Part shown: piece by piece, positions 1 to 8,655 of the stretch
Numbering within the stretch: position 1 is the first letter of the stretch
Layout of the letters: every line of letters begins with the position of its first letter
From: Umezawaea sp049997955
GTDB taxonomy: Bacteria > Actinomycetota > Actinomycetes > Mycobacteriales > Pseudonocardiaceae
Reading direction: 5' to 3'
Length of the DNA: 64,000 bases
Assembly (NCBI GenBank): GCA_049997955.1
Contig: JAEBDY010000006.1
Span: forward strand, 1-64,000
Position numbers and translations under genes: made by a program
The notes under the pieces: generated by a model
Seen by the model: the letters and a program-made list of their open reading frames with translations, nothing else
Told to the model about the DNA's origin: nothing
Databases searched by the model: none

Positions 1-185
1 CAATCACTGACAATTGCTGTCAGTTGTCCAGTGTGATCTCAAAGGAAACCCATTGACTGGGTTCATATAAGTTACTGGCTATTCGGCACGCTGTTGAGTT
101 CTCAAAGAACACGCGCACACCATCTCGTTTCGCATTGAGTGCGACCCGATCCGGGGCAGGTATTCGGTATTTCGTTTGTGTCCGA
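1..185 (-). promoter_or_regulatory. rRNA operon leader with boxA-like element
   Basis: Read leftwards, this stretch carries the actinobacterial rRNA leader signature: positions 111-91 read TGTTCTTTGAGAACTCAAC on the minus strand, the boxA-like antitermination and RNase III processing region usually found just upstream of 16S rRNA. It lies immediately downstream of three tandem promoters that all point left. The 16S gene itself would lie outside the window. A 16S-23S spacer carries a similar motif, but the promoters argue for the operon start. No protein gene is credible here. Confidence 0.7.
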
Positions 186-215
186 AGCTTAGCAACTCCG
201 TTTTCGCCTTGTCAA
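186..215 (-). promoter_or_regulatory. rRNA promoter, proximal
   Basis: On the minus strand, -35 TTGACA (215-210) and -10 TAAGCT (191-186) are separated by 18 bp. The upstream context GGCCGATTTGACAAG is shared with the next promoter. It is the closest of the three to the rRNA leader, so initiation near position 179 is expected. Confidence 0.75.
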
Positions 216-280
216 ATCGGCCGTTTCGGGCCGTTTCGCTCAGCAGAAACTCGCTTCGCATTCAGTTTGCTATGTTCCAG

Positions 281-310
281 AAGTTATCCGAACCGCATTT
301 CCCTTGTCAA
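281..310 (-). promoter_or_regulatory. rRNA promoter, middle
   Basis: Minus-strand -35 TTGACA (310-305) and -10 TAACTT (286-281) with an 18-bp spacer. It lies 95 bp upstream of the proximal promoter and repeats its GGCCGATTTGACAAG context, so the pair look like duplicates. Confidence 0.75.
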
Positions 311-516
311 ATCGGCCTCTTCGAGGAATCCGACGCAGCAAGGAACTGGCGTTCATTTAGTTCTGGAGAGTTCTATCCGATCCGACACTTCCAAGTCACA
401 TTCGCACAGAGCGATGCGCCTTGAAGGTTTTGGATCGGGTCGGCCACAACATGCTACTCGGTTCGGAACGCGGGGGTAAACCCGCTCGACCCGGCGTGGC
501 TCGTGCGACTTGGAGT

Positions 517-545
517 AAGTTACGCATGGTGCGAGCAGAAGTCAA
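517..545 (-). promoter_or_regulatory. rRNA promoter, distal, overlapping a stop codon
   Basis: Minus-strand -35 TTGACT (545-540) and -10 TAACTT (522-517) with a 17-bp spacer. The -35 hexamer contains the TGA stop (544-542) of the glycosyltransferase gene, so the coding region runs directly into the rRNA promoter array with no terminator visible between them. Confidence 0.65.
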
Positions 546-3500
546 ATCGCCTGGTCAGCGGCCTGCCGCATAGGTACGGCGACCTCCGGACCCGGCTTCT
601 TGGCCTGCACGGGCCGCGGCCGGAGCCACAACGTGATCGACCGGAGGCCCTCCATGGCCGACACGATCTGCTCGGGCAGCGCGGGCTGCCGGGTCGCCAC
701 GGGCACCAGGTCGTAGCCCCACATGCGGAACTCCTTGAGCACCGTCACCGGGTCGTCGCCGAACCCCTCGGTCGCCGACGCGGAGAACTCCAGGAACACG
801 TGCGGCCGGTCCTTGCGCAGCAGTCGGACCAGGCCCGCCAACGCGCGGTGCCCGCGACCGGGCGCGTCGACCCGCACCACGGAGAGGGTCATGCCCCGCA
901 GCTGCGGCATCTCCTCCAGCTCCTTGTCCAACCGGGTGGCGCGAACGCGCTTCACCTCGGCGGGCGCGTCCTCGGCCAGCGGTGCGACCGAGATGCCACC
1001 GGTCAACGCCGGTTCGCCGCCCAGTTCACCGGCGCTCTCCCAGGCCGCGGCCTCGACGATGATGAGCCGCTCGCCGATCCGGTCCGGCAGGTTCACCTCG
1101 ACGTTGTGCCGCAGCAGCTCCATCGCCCCGGCGGACGGCTCGACCGCGACCACCGCGCCGCTGGTGCCGAGCCTGCCGAGCATCCGGACCGTCTGGTAGC
1201 CGATGTACGCGCCGACGTCGAGGAAGATGCCGTCGGGTTCGACCAGCGAGTCGATCATCTCGGACAGCTCCGGCTCCCACACGCCGTTGCTGGACAGCAG
1301 CGGCAGCATGAACGCGTCGTCGGAGGGCAGTCGCAGCAGGCCCACGTCGGTCAGCACGAGCGAGCTGCGCACCTCCGGCTCGGTCTCGCTGTGCCGCTCG
1401 TGCTCGCGGACGACGACCCGGCGCAGCGCGTCCGCGGTCAGCTGGGCCTGGCTGGCGGCCCGCACCCCGGCGTCGAGCCGGTGGTCGCGGTCGCGCAGGA
1501 CCTCCACGACCTTCGACTCCAGCGCGTCGATCCGGTCCAGCGTCCGGTCCAGCGCGTGCGTGAGCTTGTCCAGCCGGGACCCCAGGAGCTCGTTCTGCTT
1601 CGCGCGCTTGGTCGCCTCCCCGACGACGGCGTCCTCGATCTCGCGCAGCCGCCGGGTGTGGGCGGCCATGTCGGCACGGGTGCGCACCACGCTGTCGTCG
1701 GTGCCCACCAGCTGGTCGTTGAGGTGCGCCTGGCGTTCGGCGACCTGGTCGACCTCGGCGCGCACCACCTCCAGCTCGCCGAACCCGACGCCCGCCTTGA
1801 TGTCCTCCTGGCGGCGGACGAGTTCGCTCGCGGTCCGCTCCACCCCGTCGACCAGGGTCGTCAGGACCTCGCGCATGTGGTTGTCGTAGTGGTCGAGCAC
1901 GCGCAGCACGACCTTGCGCAGCGCGGGCGCCATGGGGATCCGGCTCGCGGAACTGGTGTCCGGCTGCCGCAGCAGCGCGTGCTTCGCCGAGTGCAGTGCG
2001 CGCAGCGGGTCGACGGTGGCCGCGGGATTCGCGGCCGAGCGGCGCGCGCGCCAGCCGCGGTACGCGTGTTCGACGCGTTCGCGGAGCTGGTCGCCGATGC
2101 GGGCGAGCGAGCGGGTGTGCAGCAGGTGTTCGCGGCCCGCCGTGCCGATGGCGATGGCCGTCGGCAGGTCGGAGGCCAGGCTGCGGATGAGCTTCGACGC
2201 GGCCTGGACGTCCGGTTCGGCCCCGCCCTGGTGGCACGGCACGAGCACCGCTGAGTCCTTGTCGAACAGCTCCGCCACGGCGCCGTGGTCGCTGAGCAGC
2301 ACCGGGATGCCGCGCACCGCGAGTTCCGCCACGTGCCGGGCGATCCGGTCGCAGGCACCGCCGCGGTGCAGCGTGACGAGGCAGTCGACGGTGTCCGGGA
2401 GCGGCTCGTCCTCCACCAGCACGATCCGCGGGTCCGCGGCCGTGGCCAGGCGCAGGCGTTCGGCGGCTTCGGGGTGCTCGGCCGCGCCGGTCACGGAGAC
2501 CAGCAGCCGGACGTCGTTGCGGTCGGGGAACGCGCCGAGGAACGCCGACACGGCGCCCAGGACGTTGCCCGCGCGGTCGATGGCGTGGTCGGCGAGCGCG
2601 CCGAACACCACGTCGCCGCCCGGTTCCTCGGGGAGTTCGCGCGCGCCGGTGTCCCGGACGGGCAGCGGCACCACGCGCACGACGGGGCCGCCGATGCGTT
2701 CGGCGGCCGCGCGGGTGCTCTCGGACGGCACCCACAGCTCCTGCGCGGTGTGCCGTTCCTCGTGGGCGCCGGCGTCGATGCCGTAGTCGACGACGAACCG
2801 GTCGGCGGGCACGGTTTCGTCACCGCCCGCCCGCACGACCACCGGGTAGCCCGCGGTGGTGGACGTCGGCAGGCCGGACGCGCGGGCCAGGTCCAGCACG
2901 AGCGCCGCCACCGGGCCCTCCCCGAGCACGGACACGCCGAGCTGGTCGAGCAGGGCGGGGGCGATCACCGCCGGTCCTGGCACGGCGGGCACCGGCAGGC
3001 GGCCGCTGGCGACGCCGACCCCGGCGCACCACTCGCGGAACTCCGCGGCGTTCTCGCCGAACGGGTCGGGGAACTGCTTGCGCAGCGTTTCGTCAGCCCG
3101 CCACACCGCGGCGGACCAGCGGGTGCTGCCGTGCAGGTTCGGCACGGACTCGCAGGCCCACGCCAGGAACGCGGCGCCGCCGTCGGGGCCGAACGCGGGC
3201 GGCGGTGCCTTGCGGCGGCTCGCCTCGCGGTAGTCGACGCGCAGCTCGTCCGGCAGCGGGGTGCCGTCGACGAGCGCGCCGAAGCCGTACGGGACGGGCT
3301 GCACGGTGTAGCCGCGGGTCACCAGCTCGGCGCGGTAGGTCGTGCAGAGGTCGGCGAGCAGCGGGTGCTCGGACAGCAGCGTGCGCGGCCGTTCGGCGAA
3401 GTCGGCGGACAGCAGCCACGGGCGCTTCGGGTCGAACCCGGCGAAGTGGACCGTCCGCAGCGGGTTGCCGAGGAGGGTCATCACGCCGTCCTCGCCGCGC

Positions 3501-4240
3501 GACAGCTCGCGGTGGTTCGCGTTCCACACCGACAGGCCGATGGTGGAGTCGCGCAGCACGTGGTGGTTGACCAGCGCGGGCGCCGTGTCGAGCACGGCCT
3601 TCGTGGCGTCCGGCGTGCGGCGCAGCTGACCTGCGAGGTTGTGCAGGAACGGCTCGGCTCCGGGCGCGACCACGAGGAAACCGGGGTCGAACACGCCGGT
3701 CTCCAGCAGTTCGGCGGGCTCCGGGCGCAGGCCGTCGTCGGGCAGCGGCCGCAGCGCGCGCGGCACGAGCACCAGCGGGCCGCGCTTGACCGCGGCCAGC
3801 ACCGGCACGGTGACCGAGTCGAGCACCTGGATCCACGGGTCTAGGTACAGCACCGGCAGGTTCGACGCGAGCAGCGTCTCCAGCAGCCGGGGCCGCAGCA
3901 CCGCGCACAGCTGGTCGGCCGTGCACGCCGTCGCCAGCTCGGCCAGCTCGTCGGGTTCGACGCCCAGGTCGGCCGGTGTGATCAGCCCCGGTCCCCTGCT
4001 GGACGTCGGGGCGTCCACCACGAGCGCGAGGAACTTCGCGTCCGGGTGCTTGGCCAGGAAGGAGCTGGAGAGCACCTTCACGGCGGGCAGTTCGGCGGCC
4101 GTGGCCACCGTGCACGCGATGAAGGCGGTCTCCGGCTCCGGCTCGATCAGGACACCTGCGGACGGCACTTCTGTCACGGTGTGCAAACCTAGCTTTTCCG
4201 GGTGTGCGCTGTGGACCACCCACACGGGTTTTTCGCTCAC
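542..4240 (-). CDS. Glycosyltransferase / FkbM methyltransferase fusion
   Basis: This 1232-residue protein probably modifies a surface glycan or secondary metabolite. Residues about 30-330 resemble the N-terminal domain of capsule-type glycosyltransferases (FIACTVATAAELPAVKVLSS). Residues about 430-690 look like a GT-B glycosyltransferase. Residues about 780-915 are a charged coiled coil. Residues about 985-1200 are an FkbM-family SAM-dependent O-methyltransferase with DVGAYIGYQT and VVAVEPS. I chose the GTG at 4240, which overlaps the glnA2 stop by 4 bp (GTGA); the reading frame stays open upstream but only as a shadow of glnA2. The two genes are therefore probably co-transcribed. No signal peptide or membrane segment is seen. 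The sugar donor and acceptor cannot be inferred. Confidence 0.8.
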   Translation of the reverse strand: MSEKPVWVVHSAHPEKLGLHTVTEVPSAGVLIEPEPETAFIACTVATAAELPAVKVLSSSFLAKHPDAKFLALVVDAPTSSRGPGLITPADLGVEPDELAELATACTADQLCAVLRPRLLETLLASNLPVLYLDPWIQVLDSVTVPVLAAVKRGPLVLVPRALRPLPDDGLRPEPAELLETGVFDPGFLVVAPGAEPFLHNLAGQLRRTPDATKAVLDTAPALVNHHVLRDSTIGLSVWNANHRELSRGEDGVMTLLGNPLRTVHFAGFDPKRPWLLSADFAERPRTLLSEHPLLADLCTTYRAELVTRGYTVQPVPYGFGALVDGTPLPDELRVDYREASRRKAPPPAFGPDGGAAFLAWACESVPNLHGSTRWSAAVWRADETLRKQFPDPFGENAAEFREWCAGVGVASGRLPVPAVPGPAVIAPALLDQLGVSVLGEGPVAALVLDLARASGLPTSTTAGYPVVVRAGGDETVPADRFVVDYGIDAGAHEERHTAQELWVPSESTRAAAERIGGPVVRVVPLPVRDTGARELPEEPGGDVVFGALADHAIDRAGNVLGAVSAFLGAFPDRNDVRLLVSVTGAAEHPEAAERLRLATAADPRIVLVEDEPLPDTVDCLVTLHRGGACDRIARHVAELAVRGIPVLLSDHGAVAELFDKDSAVLVPCHQGGAEPDVQAASKLIRSLASDLPTAIAIGTAGREHLLHTRSLARIGDQLRERVEHAYRGWRARRSAANPAATVDPLRALHSAKHALLRQPDTSSASRIPMAPALRKVVLRVLDHYDNHMREVLTTLVDGVERTASELVRRQEDIKAGVGFGELEVVRAEVDQVAERQAHLNDQLVGTDDSVVRTRADMAAHTRRLREIEDAVVGEATKRAKQNELLGSRLDKLTHALDRTLDRIDALESKVVEVLRDRDHRLDAGVRAASQAQLTADALRRVVVREHERHSETEPEVRSSLVLTDVGLLRLPSDDAFMLPLLSSNGVWEPELSEMIDSLVEPDGIFLDVGAYIGYQTVRMLGRLGTSGAVVAVEPSAGAMELLRHNVEVNLPDRIGERLIIVEAAAWESAGELGGEPALTGGISVAPLAEDAPAEVKRVRATRLDKELEEMPQLRGMTLSVVRVDAPGRGHRALAGLVRLLRKDRPHVFLEFSASATEGFGDDPVTVLKEFRMWGYDLVPVATRQPALPEQIVSAMEGLRSITLWLRPRPVQAKKPGPEVAVPMRQAADQAI

Positions 4241-5580
4241 AAGACCGGCAGCAGCGAGCGCAACTCGTACGGGGTGACGCTGCGCCGGTACGCGTCCCAC
4301 TCGGTGCGCTTGTTGCGCAGGAAGAAGTCGTAGACGTGCTCCCCGAGGGCCTCGGGCAGCAGTTCCGAGTTCTCCATCTCGGTCAACGCCTCGCCCAGGT
4401 TCTGCGGCAGGTTCGCGTACCCGGCTGCCCGGCGCTCGCGGTCGGTGAGCGACCACACGTCGTCCTCGGCGGGCGGCGGCAGCTCGTAGCCCTCCTGGAT
4501 GCCCTTGAGGCCCGCGGCCAGGATCACCGAGTACGCCAAGTACGGGTTGCACGCCGAGTCCAGCGACCGGATCTCGACGCGGCGGGACGCGGACTTGCCG
4601 GGCGAGTACATCGGCACGCGCACCAGCGCGGAGCGGTTCGCGTGGCCCCAGCAGACCGCCGTGGGGGCCTCGCCGCCGACGATCAGCCGCTTGTAGGAGT
4701 TCACCCACTGGTTCGTCACGCCGGAGATCTCGCGGGCGTGCTTGAGGAGCCCGGCGACGAACGCCTTGCCGGTGTCCGACAGCTGGTAGGGGTCCTCGGC
4801 GTCGTAGAACGCGTTCCGGTCGCCCTCGAACAGGCTGACGTGCGTGTGCATCCCCGAACCGGGCTGGTCCGTGAACGGCTTCGGCATGAACGAGGCGCGC
4901 ACCCCCTGGGTGATCGCGACCTCCTTGATCAGGTAGCGGAACGTCATCACGTTGTCCGCCATGGTCAGCGCGTCGGCGTAGCGGAGGTCGATCTCCTGCT
5001 GGCCGGGCGCGCCCTCGTGGTGGCTGAACTCGACCGAGATGCCCATGGCCTCCAGCGCCTCGATGGCGTGGCGGCGGAAGTGCGTCGCGGTCTCGTGGCT
5101 GGTCTGGTCGAAGAACCCGCCGTTGTCCGCGGGCTCGGGCGGGCTGCCGTCCGCCGGGAGGTTCTTCAGCAGGAAGAACTCGATCTCGGGGTGGACGTAG
5201 CAGGTGAAGCCCATCTCGCTGGCCTTCGACAGCGTCCGGCGCAGCACGTGCCGCGGGTCCGCCCACGAGGGTGAGCCATCGGGCATCGCGATGTCGCAGA
5301 ACATCCGCGCCGAGTAGTTCGAGCCCTCGGGCGTCTGCCACGGCAGCACCTGGAACGTGCTCGGATCGGGCTTCGCGACCATGTCCGACTCGAACACCCG
5401 CGCGAACCCCTCGATCGCGGAGCCGTCGAAGCCGATGCCTTCGCTGAAGGCCCCTTCGAGCTCAGCGGGGGCGATGGCGACGGACTTGAGGAAGCCGAGA
5501 ACGTCGGTGAACCAGAGCCGGACGAACCGGATGTCGCGTTCCTCGAGGGTGCGGAGCACGAACTCCTGCTGGCGGTCCAT
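4237..5580 (-). CDS. glnA2: Glutamine synthetase, GlnA2 type
   Basis: Catalyses ATP-dependent formation of glutamine, or a related gamma-glutamylation, from glutamate and ammonia in the cytosol. The 447 residues match the length of mycobacterial GlnA2 (Rv2222c) and share its start MDRQQEFVLRTLEERDIRF. Family landmarks are GFDGSAIEGF, the metal-site segment YVHPEIEFF, EFSHHEGAPGQQEIDL, the HTHVSLF nucleotide region and NRSALVRVP. The NLYDLPPEE adenylylation segment of GlnA1 is absent from the C-terminus, so GlnE control is unlikely. TAGGCT lies 6 bp before the ATG (5592-5587), indicating a leaderless transcript. It is divergent from lprG and overlaps the glycosyltransferase gene downstream. 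Confidence 0.93.
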   Translation of the reverse strand: MDRQQEFVLRTLEERDIRFVRLWFTDVLGFLKSVAIAPAELEGAFSEGIGFDGSAIEGFARVFESDMVAKPDPSTFQVLPWQTPEGSNYSARMFCDIAMPDGSPSWADPRHVLRRTLSKASEMGFTCYVHPEIEFFLLKNLPADGSPPEPADNGGFFDQTSHETATHFRRHAIEALEAMGISVEFSHHEGAPGQQEIDLRYADALTMADNVMTFRYLIKEVAITQGVRASFMPKPFTDQPGSGMHTHVSLFEGDRNAFYDAEDPYQLSDTGKAFVAGLLKHAREISGVTNQWVNSYKRLIVGGEAPTAVCWGHANRSALVRVPMYSPGKSASRRVEIRSLDSACNPYLAYSVILAAGLKGIQEGYELPPPAEDDVWSLTDRERRAAGYANLPQNLGEALTEMENSELLPEALGEHVYDFFLRNKRTEWDAYRRSVTPYELRSLLPVL

Positions 5581-5637
5581 GTGCGCAGCCTATGTAAAGG
5601 CGGTTAAGGGCGCGTTGCGGGGCACTACGATCCCCCC

Positions 5638-6294
5638 ATGTCCGCACGTCGTGCCCTGGTGGCGCCCCTGCTCGCACTAGTCACGCTGCTCGCCGCGTGC
5701 TCCTCAGGCTCGGGTGAGCCGCTCCCGGACGGCAAGGAGGTGCTGACCAGGTCGGCCGAGACCATGGCGGCGGTCAAGAGCACCCACTTCGTCATCAAGG
5801 TGGACGGTTCGCTGCCCCAGCTGGGCGTCCAGGGCGCCGAGGGCGACCTGAACGTGGCGGGCGACGCCAAGGGCAAGGCGAAGACGAACCAGTTCGGGCA
5901 GCTGCTGGAGGTCGACTTCGTGCTCGCCGGGGGCGACCTGTACATCAAGGGCCCGACCGGCGGGTTCCAGAAGCTGCCAGGCGCGCTGAAGAACCAGGTG
6001 TACGACCCCACCGCGATCCTCGACCCGGAGCGCGGCGTCGCCGAGGTGCTGCGCAGCGCCAAGGACGCCAAGACCGAGAGCGTCGACGACAAGACGAACG
6101 TGGTCACCGCGACCGTGCCGAAGGACGTGGCCGCGTCGCTGGTGCCCGGCATCACCTCGGACGTGAAGGCCCGGTTCACCATGGACAAGGCCGGTCTGCG
6201 GCTCCAGGTGGCCCGCTTCGAGCTGGACGGCGGCTCGGTCGAGATCGCGCTGTCCGAGCTCGACAAGCTCGTCGAAGTGACCCCGCCGGCGTGA
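5638..6294 (+). CDS. lprG: LprG-like lipoprotein (LppX/LprAFG family)
   Basis: A 218-residue lipoprotein with an N-terminal signal and lipobox LAAC (cysteine about residue 21), so it should be anchored on the outer face of the membrane. The remainder matches the LppX_LprAFG fold, whose members carry acyl lipids or lipoglycans in a hydrophobic pocket. The gene downstream encodes a P55-like MFS pump and overlaps it by 4 bp, the same pairing as Rv1411c-Rv1410c in M. tuberculosis, where the two work together in lipid export. A TACGAT hexamer at 5626-5631 lies 6 bp before the ATG and there is no ribosome-binding site, consistent with a leaderless mRNA. Confidence 0.88.
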   Translation: MSARRALVAPLLALVTLLAACSSGSGEPLPDGKEVLTRSAETMAAVKSTHFVIKVDGSLPQLGVQGAEGDLNVAGDAKGKAKTNQFGQLLEVDFVLAGGDLYIKGPTGGFQKLPGALKNQVYDPTAILDPERGVAEVLRSAKDAKTESVDDKTNVVTATVPKDVAASLVPGITSDVKARFTMDKAGLRLQVARFELDGGSVEIALSELDKLVEVTPPA

Positions 6295-7790
6295 GCGGTC
6301 GGAGGCTGGCGATCGGTGCGAGCGCCGCCGCCGTGCTGCTGGGCGCGCTCGACGCGTACGTCGTGGTCGGCGTCCTGATCGACATGGTCCGCGACCTGGG
6401 CATCCCGGTGAACCACCTGGAGCAGGCCACGCCCGTGGTCACCGGCTACCTGCTCGGGTACGTGGCCGGGATGCCGCTGCTCGGGCAGCTGTCCGACCGG
6501 TTCGGCCGTCGGATCGTGCTGCACCTCTGCCTCGTCGGGTTCGCGCTCGGCTCCGTGGTCACGGCGCTGGCCGACGACCTGCCGCTGCTCGTCGCGGGCC
6601 GGGTCGTGCAGGGGTTGGCCGGAGGCGCGCTGCTGCCGGTCACGATGGCGCTGGTCGCCGACCTGTGGGAGTCGTCGCGGCGGTCGTCGGCGCTGGGGGT
6701 CGTGGGCGCGGCGCAGGAGCTGGGGTCCGTTCTGGGCACCCTGTACGGCGTCGGCGTGGCCTCGCTGTTCAACGCGTGGTCGTTCTTCGAGTCCGTGGAA
6801 CCGCAGAGCTGGCGGTGGGTGTTCTGGGTGAACCTGCCGCTCGCGCTGGTGGCGATGGCGATCGTGCAGCGGACGGTTCCCGCCGGTCGGCGCACGTCGG
6901 TGCGGATCGACCTCGTGGGCGGGTTCCTGCTGGCGCTGGGTCTCGGGCTGCTCGTGGTCGGGCTCTACAACCCCGACCCTGAGCACGCCGTGCTGCCGTC
7001 GTGGGGGCTGCCCGTGATCGGCGCGGCCGTCGTCGTGCTGGTGGGGTTCGTGCTGTGGGAGCGGCGGTCGTCCGTGCGCCTGCTCGACCCGACCGGTGTG
7101 CGGATGGGGCCGTTCCTCGCGTGCCTCGGCGTGAGCCTGTTCGCCGGGGCGGCGCTGATGGTGACGCTGGTGGACGTGGAGCTGTTCGCGCAGACGCTGC
7201 TCGGCCGCGACTCGGCGTCGGCGGCGACGCTGCTGGCGCGGTTCCTGGTGGCGTTGCCGATCGGTGCGGTGCTGGGCGGCTGGCTGGCGTCCCGGCTCGG
7301 GGACCGCTGGGTGTCGTTCGGCGGGCTCGCGGTGGCCGCCGTCGGGTACGTGCTGATCGCGCAGTGGCCCGCCGACGTGGGGTCGTTCGTGCTGACCCGC
7401 GACCTGGCCGTGGCGGGGCTCGGACTCGGGGTGGTGATCGCCCCGGTGTCCGCGGCGGTCCTGCGGGTCGTGCCAGCGGCGCAGCACGGCGTCGCGTCGG
7501 CCGCCGTGGTGGTGGCGAGGATGACCGGGATGCTGATCGGGGTCGCCGCGCTCACCGCGTGGGGCCTGCACCGGTTCCGCGAACTGACGGCTTCGCTGGA
7601 CACGCCCCTGCCGTTCGGGGTGCCGCCGGAGGAGTACGAGCAGCAGTTGGCGACCTACCAGCGGGGGCTGACGGACGCGCTGCTGACGGAGTACCACGAG
7701 ATCTTCCTGATCACCGCCGTGCTGTGCGCCGTGGGCGCGGGGTTGTCGCTGCTGATGCCCAGCCGGGATCGGTCACTGTCCGTTCGATAG
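6291..7790 (+). CDS. MFS efflux pump, P55-like
   Basis: A 499-residue major facilitator with about 14 hydrophobic segments, the usual length for DHA2-type pumps. The N-terminus (LLGALDAYVVVGVLIDM), the motif GQLSDRFGRRIV after the second helix, and LVAGRVVQGLAGGALLPVTMALVADLW resemble Rv1410c (P55). The GTG start overlaps the lprG stop (GTGA), so expression is coupled. By analogy the pair exports triacylglycerol or other lipids and contributes to drug tolerance; that role is inference. Its stop codon TAG (7788-7790) is also the first half of the -10 hexamer of the next gene. Confidence 0.88.
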   Translation: MSGRRLAIGASAAAVLLGALDAYVVVGVLIDMVRDLGIPVNHLEQATPVVTGYLLGYVAGMPLLGQLSDRFGRRIVLHLCLVGFALGSVVTALADDLPLLVAGRVVQGLAGGALLPVTMALVADLWESSRRSSALGVVGAAQELGSVLGTLYGVGVASLFNAWSFFESVEPQSWRWVFWVNLPLALVAMAIVQRTVPAGRRTSVRIDLVGGFLLALGLGLLVVGLYNPDPEHAVLPSWGLPVIGAAVVVLVGFVLWERRSSVRLLDPTGVRMGPFLACLGVSLFAGAALMVTLVDVELFAQTLLGRDSASAATLLARFLVALPIGAVLGGWLASRLGDRWVSFGGLAVAAVGYVLIAQWPADVGSFVLTRDLAVAGLGLGVVIAPVSAAVLRVVPAAQHGVASAAVVVARMTGMLIGVAALTAWGLHRFRELTASLDTPLPFGVPPEEYEQQLATYQRGLTDALLTEYHEIFLITAVLCAVGAGLSLLMPSRDRSLSVR

Positions 7791-7799
7791 CGTGACGCT

Positions 7800-8547
7800 G
7801 TGCTACTGACCTATGTGGACGAGTCGTACTCGAAACACAGCTACTTCATCGCCGCCCTGCTGTGCCACGAGAACGAAGCGCTGTCACTGACACGTGCGCT
7901 GGACGATGTCGTCCGGAAGGCCGCGACCACATTTTCCGAATTGTCACCGGACGCCGAACTGCACGGTTACGACCTGCTCCAGGGCAAACGCGACTGGACA
8001 CCGCTCACACGCCAGGTCCGCGCGCGGATCGACGTCTACGGCAACGCCTTCCAAGCCATCGCGGACCACGACGTGCGCATCATCATCCGAGGAGTCGACA
8101 CCCGGAAGTTGTGCGACCGGTACAGCGGAACCGCCGCCGATCCGCACTCGGTCGTGCTGACGCACGTGCTGGAGAGGGTCGACGAGTACGCCGAGCGGAC
8201 CGGGGAACTCGCGCTGGTCATCGCCGACGAACCCGGCCAACACGACCACCAGCAGCAGTACCGCTCCGACCTGTTGAGGTACCGGGCTCAGGGAACGTGG
8301 AGCTACCGGGGCCGGGTGATCACCCGGATCGTCGACACGCTGCACTTCGCGCCGTCGTCGGCGAGCCGGCTGGTGCAGGCCGTCGTCGGCGAGCCGGCTG
8401 GTGCAGGCCGTCGACCTGATCGTCTTCATGCACCACCGCATCGAGAGCACGGTGATCAACGCCGATGATCGGGCGACCTCAACGAACGCGGCCTTGTGGA
8501 ATCGCATCGAAGACCGGATCGAACACCGGTACTACTGGAACCCCTAG
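7800..8547 (+). pseudogene. DUF3800 protein gene frameshifted by a duplication
   Basis: The N-terminus MLLTYVDESYSKHSYFIAA and the later segment VIADEPGQHDHQ are typical of DUF3800, a small RNase H-fold family often near mobile or defence genes; its function is not established. A 28-bp exact tandem duplication (8351-8378 and 8379-8406) shifts the frame, giving an unrelated tail that stops at 8468. Removing one copy restores a 239-residue protein ending RYYWNP with TAG at 8545-8547. A TAGCGT hexamer at 7788-7793, 6 bp before the GTG, suggests a leaderless transcript. The duplication could be a real recent mutation, phase variation, or an assembly error. Confidence 0.85.
8351..8413. repeat. 28-bp exact tandem duplication
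   Basis: Two identical 28-bp units (8351-8378, 8379-8406) are followed by 7 further matching bases. As 28 is not a multiple of 3, the repeat changes the reading frame of the DUF3800 gene that contains it. Confidence 0.97.
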
Positions 8548-8555
8548 ATGCACAA

Positions 8556-8577
8556 AGGCCCCGCATTCGCGGGGCCT
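8556..8577 (+). terminator. Stem-loop terminator
   Basis: A perfect 9-bp stem, AGGCCCCGC (8556-8564) and GCGGGGCCT (8569-8577), with loop ATTC begins 9 bp after the restored DUF3800 stop. No long T-run follows, as is usual in actinomycetes. It also separates the convergent exopeptidase gene. Confidence 0.7.
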
Positions 8578-8655
8578 AGGGCGGGACGGCAGTTTCCTGC
8601 TGCAAGACCCACAGTAGCAGCTAGTAACAGCTCCAGTAACAACTCGATCGGGTGG

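Noticed and set aside
135..479. Small plus-strand open frames at the left edge
   Set aside because: They lie in the rRNA promoter and leader region and have no family resemblance.
4241..5341. Extension of the glycosyltransferase frame to 1599 codons
   Set aside because: The extra part is a frame-shifted shadow of glnA2; protein-like sequence starts at the GTG of 4240.
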